DNA of 64,000 nucleotides from positions 1,685,001 through 1,749,000 of the forward strand of contig NZ_CP060780.1 of the NCBI RefSeq assembly GCF_014489495.1, given 5' to 3'. The translations under genes and the position numbers were made by a program. The stretch comes from Sphingomonas daechungensis. Its GTDB lineage: Bacteria; Pseudomonadota; Alphaproteobacteria; Sphingomonadales; Sphingomonadaceae. The number at the start of each line of letters is the position of its first letter. The first letter of the stretch is position 1. The notes under the pieces are model-generated. The model worked only from the letters and a program-made list of their open reading frames with translations, did not search any database and was not told the origin of the DNA. Below are positions 58,057 through 64,000 of the stretch, in pieces.

Positions 58057-59338
58057 CGCTGGTCGCAGGGGACGTAGTCCCGCTGCGTCTCTCCGATATA
58101 GAGCTGCCGCGGACGTCCGATCTTCTGCTCGGGGTCGGAGATCATCTCGTTCCACTGCGCAACCCAGCCGACTGTGCGCGCCAAGGCGAAGAGAGCCGTA
58201 AACATATCCGTCGGGAAGCCGATCGCATTGAGGATGACCCCGAATAGAAGTCGACGTTCGGGTAGAGCTTCTTTTCAATGAAATATTCGTCGTTAAGCGC
58301 GATGTGCTCGAGCTCCTTGGCAACGTCGAGGACCGGGTCGGAAATGTTGAGCTCCTTGAGAACCTCGTCCGCCGTCGCCTTCATCACTTTCGCGCGCGGG
58401 TCGAAGTTCTTGTAGACGCGGTGGCCGAAGCCCATCAGCCGGAACGGATCGTCCTTGTCCTTGGCTCGGGCGATGTATTCGGGGATCCGCTTCACATCAC
58501 CAATCTCGCGCAGCATGTTCAGGGCCGCTTCGTTGGCGCCGCCATGGGCGGGACCCCAAAGGCAAGCGATGCCGGCCGCAATGCAGGCAAACGGGTTCGC
58601 TCCCGACGAACCCGCCAGGCGAACTGTCGAAGTCGACGCATTCTGCTCGTGGTCGGCGTGCAGGATGAAGATCCGGCGCATCGCGTTCTCGATGATCGGA
58701 TTGACCTCGTAGGGCTCGGCCGGAACACCAAAGGTCATGCGCAGGAAGTTGCCGGTGTAGGACAAGCTGTTGTCCGGATAGAGAAATGGCTGACCGACCG
58801 AATACTTGTAGGCCATCGCCGCAATCGTCGGCATCTTCGCTATCAGTCGGTGCGAAGCGATCATCCGCTGCTGCGGGTCGGTGATGTCCGTGCTGTCGTG
58901 ATAGAACGCCGAAAGCGCGCCGACGACGCCGCACATGATCGCCATTGGGTGCGCGTCACGCCGGAAGCCGCGATAGAAGGTCGCCAGCTGCTCGTGCAGC
59001 ATGGTGTGACGGCTGATCGTGTAGACGAAGGTGTCCAGCTCATCCTTCTTCGGCAGATCTCCGTGCAGAAGCAGGTACGCGACCTCCATGAACGTCGACT
59101 TTTCCGCCAGCTGATCGATTGGATAGCCGCGATGGAGCAGGATGCCCTTTTCGCCGTCGATGTAAGTGATCGCGCTCTCGCAGCTCGCCGTCGAGGTAAA
59201 GCCGGGGTCGTAGGTGAACATCCCGGTCTGGCCGTAGAGCTTGCGGATATCCACGACGTCGGGTCCGACCGAACCCTCGAGCACCGGATAGGCAAAGTCT
59301 CCGGCCGGGGTCTTTAGAGTTGCGGATTTATCGCTCAT
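58053..59338 (-). CDS. gltA: Citrate synthase (one frame break)
   Basis: Condenses oxaloacetate and acetyl-CoA at TCA entry. Corrected length 428 residues, typical of the large bacterial type. Motifs: [80 protein letters not shown]; after repair at CCCC 58238-58241 (plus strand) the end reads [20 protein letters not shown] and finishes RDYVPCDQR. Catalytic His residues are in HGGAN and GHRVY. ATG 59338 overlaps the gltX stop (ATGA). Confidence 0.95.
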
Positions 59339-60736
59339 TCGTTCGGCTCCAACATTTGATCTTCAATTCGCGCCAGGCTTTCGCTCTTGCCGAGGAGGGC
59401 CAGCACGTCAAAAATTCCAGGGCTCGTGGTCCGGCCAGTCAACGCGGCGCGCAGCGGCTGAGCCAGCTTCCCCAGCTTTAGGTCCTGCGCATCAGCTACC
59501 TCGCGGACAGACTGTTCGAGGGCGTCATGGTTCCATTCGACGCCCGCGAGCGCCTTGTACGCATGCGAAAGAAGGACGCGGCACTCAGGCGTGAGAAGCA
59601 CTGATGCCGCTTCATCAAACTGCAGCGGGCGGCTGGCGAACAGGAACTTTGAAGCCTCGGCGAGCTGATTGAGATCATGCGCCCGCGCTTTCAGTTCCGG
59701 CATGGCCCGAAGCAGCAGTTCCCTTTGCCCATTGTCCAGGCCGAGCTTCGGGGCAACCAGCTCAGCCAGTCGACCGTCCTCGGCTTCGCGGATGTAGTGC
59801 CCGTTGAGGTTCTCAAGCTTCTTGAAGTCGAACCGTGACGGGGATTTTCCGACATTGGCGAGGTCGAACCACTCGATTGCCTGCTCGCGGCTGATGATTT
59901 CGTCGTCGCCATGGCCCAACCTAGGCGCAGCAGGTAATTCGAAACGGCCTCAGGCAGCAGCCCAAGCTCGTCGCGGTAGGCGTCGACACCGAGCGCCCCG
60001 TGCCGCTTGGAAAGCTTTGCACCATCGGGTCCGTGTATCAGCGGAACGTGCGCATAAATCGGCTCGGGCCACCCCATCGCGCGGATGATCGCGAGCTGGC
60101 GGAATGCATTGTTGAGGTGGTCGTCTCCGCGGATGACGTGAGTCACGCCCATGTCATGGTCGTCCACAACGACGGCCAGCATGTAGGTCGGCGTTCCGTC
60201 GGACCGGAGAAGCACGAAATCGTCGAGTTCGACGTTTTGCACCGCAACACGACCCTGAACTCGATCTTCGATGACGGTCTCGCCGTCGCGGGGTGCCTTG
60301 AGGCGGATTACGAACGGGGTCTCGCCTCGTTCGTCGGTGACTTCCCGCCAGGGGCTTTCGATGCGGAACGGTCTCCGCTCGGCCTGCGCCTTCTCGCGCT
60401 GCGCAGCGAGTTCCTCCTGCGTCATGTAGCAGCGGTAGGCGTGTCCTCGGTCGAGCAGCTTGCGCGCCACCTCCGCGTGACGAGCCCAGAACTGCGACTG
60501 GTAATATTCGTGACCGTCCCAATCGAGGTTCAGCCAGCGCATCCCGTCTAAAATGGCGTCTATCGCTTCCTGGGTTGAGCGTGCTTTGTCCGTATCTTCG
60601 ATACGCAGCAGGAACCTCCCGCCGTGGTGGCGGGCGAACAGCCAGTTGAACAATGCCGTCCGTGCCCCGCCGATGTGAAGGAACCCGGTGGGGAGGGAGC
60701 AAATCGGGTGACGACGGGACGGGCTTCGGTGGTCAA
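59335..60736 (-). CDS. gltX: Glutamyl-tRNA synthetase (two frame breaks)
   Basis: Charges tRNA-Glu. Corrected length 467 residues, as expected for the bacterial enzyme. The HIGH motif reads [20 protein letters not shown] after repair at 60690-60693. It continues [20 protein letters not shown], and the KMSKS equivalent is [14 protein letters not shown]. The second break at CCC 59915-59917 (plus strand) repairs to [20 protein letters not shown]. Start TTG 60736 with GGAG five to six bases upstream gives [16 protein letters not shown]. Co-directional with gltA through ATGA overlap. Confidence 0.94.
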
Positions 60737-60817
60737 ATTATCTCCGCTTGCGCTCGCTCGCGCTTTCCTCTTTGGTCCATTGTGCAATGCAACGGATGGG
60801 CGCCCCTAACATAGGGA

Positions 60818-62916
60818 GTGCGCATCTTCCACAGCATGCTCGGGCTATTGGAAGGCGCGTTTTTCCGCGTCGCGCGAGGAGGTTGAGCGCTTCCTCGAGC
60901 GCGAACGCGGCCAGCTGCCGTTATGGCTGGTCGCCAGCTTCGGCATGGGCATCGCCTTCTGGATTGCGCTGAATGGGCCGAGAGAGTGGCTCGCAGTCAT
61001 TTGCCTTGGAGCCGGCGCGGCGGTTGCCGGCTTCTCATTCGGCACCGGTCGGTTGGAACGGGCTGTGGGTTGGGTTGGTCTCGCCGCCGCAATTGGCTGC
61101 GGACTCATCTGGCTGCGCTCCGAATGGGTCGCCGCACCTCGGCTCGATCGCCCGAAAGTCGTGACGTTCGAGGCCGTGATAACCCAGGTCGAGCAGCTTC
61201 CGGCCAAGGGCGACATACGCCTGACGGTATCTCCTCTCGACGAGAAGCTGCCGCCGCTCGTGCGGGTGTCGCTGAAGGCCGATGGAGCTCCGCCCGGCAT
61301 CGCAGCTGGCGCCAAGATTGCCCTCAAGGCCCGCCTAGCGCCGCCGCCGCCCATGGCGTTGCCCGGCACTCACGACTTTGCGCGGGATGGGTGGTTCAAG
61401 GGCTTGGGAGCTGTTGGCAGGGCGCTGAGCCCAGTCGAAGTGCTGCAATCCGCCGAGCCTGGCTGGCTCGATTCGCTCCGTGATCGCCTCGATCGCCATA
61501 TCCGCGAGCGGCTTCCGGGCCGTCCGGGACAATCGCCACTGCGCTTGTCACCGGCGACCAGAATGCTGTTTCGGAGGAGGACGCGGACGCGATGCGGCGG
61601 AGCGGCCTTGCGCATTTGCTCTCGGTCAGCGGGCTGCACATTGCCGCCGTCGTCGGGGCGGTGATGTTTCTGGCACTGAAGCTGCTCGCGCTCAGCGAGC
61701 GGGTCGCTCTCCGGTTCAATCTCGTCCTGGTTTCGGCTGCGGCGGCTGCCGCGGCGGGAATCGGCTACACCCTCCTGACAGGCGCACAGGTTCCGACAGT
61801 GCGAAGCTGCGTCGCTGCCTTGCTGGTCCTTGGCGGAATTGCCCTCGGCCGAGAGGCGATCAGCCTGCGGCTCGTTGCCGTCGGCGCCTTGGCCGTCCTC
61901 ATTTTCCGGCCTGAAGCCCTGGCAGGCCCGAGCTTCCAGTTCAGCTTCGCGGCTGTGACTGCGATCATCGCGTTGCACTCTTCCGGCTGGGGACAGAACC
62001 TCCTGATGCGCCGCGACGAAGGTCCGTTCGCCAAGGCCGGGCGGACCCTCGTCGGCATGATCCTCACCGGCCTGGTCGTCGAAGTCGCGTTGACGCCGCT
62101 GGCCTTGTACCACTTTCACAAGGCCGGGCTCTTCGGTGTCGCCGCAAATCTCGTCGCGATCCCGCTGACGACGTTCGTTATCATGCCGGTGGAGGCCGCG
62201 GCTCTCGTTCTGGACCCTATCGGCCTTGGAACGCCTTTCTGGTGGGCGTCGGACAAGGCGCTCGCGGTTTTGCTATCGATCGCTCACACCGTCGCCGGTG
62301 CGAAGGGCGCGGTTGCGACTTTGCCCTCCATGCCTGCCTGGGCCTTCGCTTCCATGGTCCTCGGTGGCCTCTGGTTCTTCCTCTGGACGACCGCTCGTGT
62401 GCGTTTGCTCGGATTGGTTCCCGTCGCGGTCGGGGCTGCCGCCGCTGCCGTTGCGCCATCGCCGGATGTGCTGATCACCGGCGACGGTCGGCATCTGGCG
62501 ATCGTCGCCCCGGATGGAACGCCGATGATGCTTCGCGATCGGTCCGGCGATTTCATGCGCGATCTGGTGAGCGAGGCATCGGGGTTCGACGACGAGCCCG
62601 GACTGCTCGCAGAATCATCGATCGGGTCCTGCTCGCGCGATTCCTGCGTGGCCGTCCTGAAGGCCGGGGCGCGGAACTACCGCCTGCTGGCAACGAGATC
62701 GGCGAACAGCATCGACTGGAAAGCTCTCACGGACGCTTGCGCAGAGGCCGATATCGTCGTGTCGGATCGTTGGCTTCCGAAAAGCTGCACGCCGCAGTGG
62801 CTTAAGTTCGACCGAAAGTCGCTTGTTGAAACGGGTGGATTGGCCATCTTCCTTGATGACCAGCCCGTGTCGAGACGGTGTCCCAGCGCGTCGGTGATCA
62901 CCCCTGGGCCGAGTGA
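60818..62916 (+). CDS. comEC: ComEC/Rec2 family DNA-uptake channel protein (frame breaks)
   Basis: Inner-membrane channel for single-stranded DNA in natural transformation. About 700 corrected residues. N-terminal helices (LWLVASFGMGIAFWIALN), an OB-like DUF4131 region, the competence core with MRRSGLAHLLSVSGLHIAAV, FQFSFAAVTAIIALH and VALTPLALYHFHKAGLFGVA, and a truncated or degenerate beta-lactamase-like C-terminus (HLAIVAPDGTPMMLRDRSGD). Missing bases: near 60855 (net two), GGG 61526-61528 (reads RPGTIATALVTGDQ) and CCC 62866-62868 (ends DDQPRVETVSQRVGDHPWAE). The start is GTG 60818 or ATG 60836. The metal ligands of the C-terminal domain are not evident. Confidence 0.85.
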
Positions 62917-62968
62917 CGCTCCTTGCGAACTCGGCTATCGTCGAGCGTCGCGGAATTGGAGACGTGAT

Positions 62969-63241
62969 ATGCCGCAATACGTGATCGAGCGTGATATGCC
63001 CGGCGTCGGTTCGCTAGGGCAAAGCGATCTCAAGGGGGCGTCCCAGACCAGTTGCTCGGTCCTTCGAGAACTCGGGCCAGAAATCCAGTGGGTGCATAGC
63101 TACGTCACCGACGACAAAATCTACTGCATCTATCGCGCGCCCAACGAGGAAATCATTCGCGAGCATGCCGAGCGCGGCGGCTTCCCTGCCAACAAGATCA
63201 GCGAGGTTCGCAACGTCATCGACCCGACCACCGCTGAATAG
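62969..63241 (+). CDS. DUF4242 small protein
   Basis: 90 residues, starting MPQYVIERDMPGVGSLGQSD and including WVHSYVTDDKIYCIYRAPNE and IREHAERGGFPANKI. This is the ferredoxin-like fold DUF4242 family; a characterised relative from Streptomyces binds nickel. ATG 62969 with GGAG seven bases upstream. The comEC frame as read runs into this gene, but repair of comEC ends it 52 bases earlier, so this is a separate gene and not a fusion. Confidence 0.82.
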   Translation: MPQYVIERDMPGVGSLGQSDLKGASQTSCSVLRELGPEIQWVHSYVTDDKIYCIYRAPNEEIIREHAERGGFPANKISEVRNVIDPTTAE

Positions 63242-63242
63242 G

Positions 63243-63590
63243 CTAATCCGCGGTCTGCCAGACGGCGAGTTCGCTTCCCGACGGATCGATGAAATGGAAC
63301 CGGCGACCGCCCGGAAAGGCGAAAATGGGCTTGGCGATAACGCCACCGGCTTTCGATACTGCATCGAATGCGGCTTCGAGATCGTCGACACGAATGACGG
63401 GCAAGGGCGCGGACAAGGCTTCTTCGGGCTGACCGTTCAGGCCGACGTCCACGTCACCGGTGGTCGTGGCGGAGTAATCCGGGCCGTAGTCGGTGAACGC
63501 CCAGCCGAAGGCCTTGGCGTAGAAGCCGCGCGTAAGCTCGTAAGCCGTTGCGCTCGGCAATTCGACGTAGTCAATCCGCGCCGCCGACAT
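63243..63590 (-). CDS. VOC family (glyoxalase-like) protein
   Basis: 115 residues with two half-barrel modules: IDYVELPSATAYELTRGFYA ... FGWAFTDYGPDY and PLPVIRVDDLEAAFDAVSKA ... GGRRFHFIDPSGSELAVWQ. Typical glyoxalase/bleomycin-resistance fold; substrate unknown. ATG 63590 overlaps the lexA stop (TGATG), so the two are co-translated. Convergent with the DUF4242 gene, one base between stops. Confidence 0.87.
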   Translation of the reverse strand: MSAARIDYVELPSATAYELTRGFYAKAFGWAFTDYGPDYSATTTGDVDVGLNGQPEEALSAPLPVIRVDDLEAAFDAVSKAGGVIAKPIFAFPGGRRFHFIDPSGSELAVWQTAD

Positions 63591-64000
63591 CAGTAGCGCC
63601 GAATGAGGCCAGCGAGCCGCCCCTGAATGCTGACCCGGCTCTCATTGTAGCGCTGCGGCTCGTAGCGCGCGTTGGCCGGATCCAGGCGAATGGTTTGACC
63701 TTCGCGTCGATACGTCTTCAACGTCGCCTCCTCATTGTCGATCAGCGCCACCACGATCTCTCCGTCGCGGGCCGTATCGGCTTTCCGGATCAGTGCGAAG
63801 TCGCCGTCGAGGATGCCTTCCTCGATCATCGAATCCCTGAAACTTCAAGCGCGTAATGTTCGCCCGGGCCGAGGAGTGCTGCGGGAACCGCAAAACCCTC
63901 CGTTCCCTGGAGGGCTTCGATCGGCGTGCCGGCGGCGATGCGGCCGTGCAGAGGGATTTCAATCGTGTCGTTGGCTGCTGCAGGCACGACCGGGCGTGGA
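63590..64000 (-). CDS. lexA: LexA repressor, C-terminal part (frame break at the active Ser; 5' end outside window)
   Basis: SOS-response repressor that self-cleaves when RecA is activated. The visible ~138 residues hold the S24 protease domain: cleavage-site region [14 protein letters not shown] (Ala-Gly bond), [20 protein letters not shown] with the catalytic Ser, and [19 protein letters not shown] with the catalytic Lys. As read, the frame breaks just before the Ser. One base is missing in CCC 63835-63837 (plus strand), and repair restores VSGDSM. The N-terminal DNA-binding half lies beyond 64000. Stop TGA overlaps the VOC gene start. Confidence 0.92.

Noticed and set aside
61592..63241. 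A ComEC-DUF4242 fusion protein
   Set aside because: The fusion arises only because one C is missing at 62866-62868; repaired comEC stops at 62916, and the DUF4242 gene has its own Shine-Dalgarno and ATG.

Overview
The window is a compact, GC-rich alphaproteobacterial chromosome segment. It most likely comes from a sphingomonad (order Sphingomonadales). The evidence is gene content and order: a 14-gene nuo operon followed by birA-coaX-rnj, the order secB / Tim44-like / mltA / smr, zapA followed by a probable 6S RNA and the formyl-THF ligase, DUF2842 and DUF1467 proteins, a PEP-CTERM protein, and the Pro-rich beta-barrel protein. No IS element, prophage, CRISPR array or rRNA operon is visible. 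Two tRNAs (Leu-CAA, Asp-GUC) and one probable 6S RNA are present.

Reading caution: about 40 genes-worth of frame breaks occur, nearly all explained by one missing G or C in a short G/C run. Restoring the base brings every affected gene to its normal family length, including essential ones (gltX, gltA, lexA, nuoC/F/G/L/N, rnj, pgk, rnpA, engB). I treat these as sequence or assembly under-calls, annotate each gene end to end as CDS, and state where the base is missing.

Layout. 1-5.2 kb: trpS (3' part missing), murJ and secB leftward; Tim44-like, mltA and smr rightward. 5.2-9.9 kb: a membrane GGDEF-EAL protein, PEP-CTERM protein, dapE, cupin, GST. 9.9-13.4 kb (leftward): rpmH-rnpA-yidD-yidC-engB, preceded by a PGPGW-type membrane protein. 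13.5-18.1 kb: comM, DUF805, tRNA-Leu, AI-2E family permease, tRNA-Asp, SleB-type hydrolase. 18.1-19.6 kb (leftward): small coiled-coil gene, zapA, 6S RNA, formyl-THF ligase, DUF2842. 19.7-26.3 kb: tkt-gap-pgk-2OG oxygenase-fba-thiE. 26.4-31.4 kb: outer-membrane barrel, DUF72, L,D-transpeptidase, M23 peptidase, efp, inositol-phosphatase family gene. 31.5-48.3 kb: nuoABCDEFGHIJKLMN with six extra non-nuo genes woven in by stop/start overlaps. 48.3-52.1 kb: birA, a DOPA-dioxygenase family gene (opposite), coaX, rnj, DUF1467. 52.1-58.1 kb: a little-described block: a ~766-residue membrane coiled-coil protein divergent from an NTP-transferase-like membrane protein, a DUF2336 protein and a histidine-kinase-like protein lacking the phospho-acceptor His. 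58.1-64 kb: gltA-gltX (leftward), comEC-DUF4242 (rightward), VOC protein and the C-terminal part of LexA (leftward).

Functionally the window is core metabolism (glycolysis/pentose phosphate, TCA entry, complex I), envelope assembly (MurJ, YidC, MltA, L,D-transpeptidase, M23, SleB) and RNA processing. The parts most likely to hold undescribed biology are the accessory genes inside the nuo operon, especially the pair of exported Cys-repeat proteins, and the 52-58 kb block.
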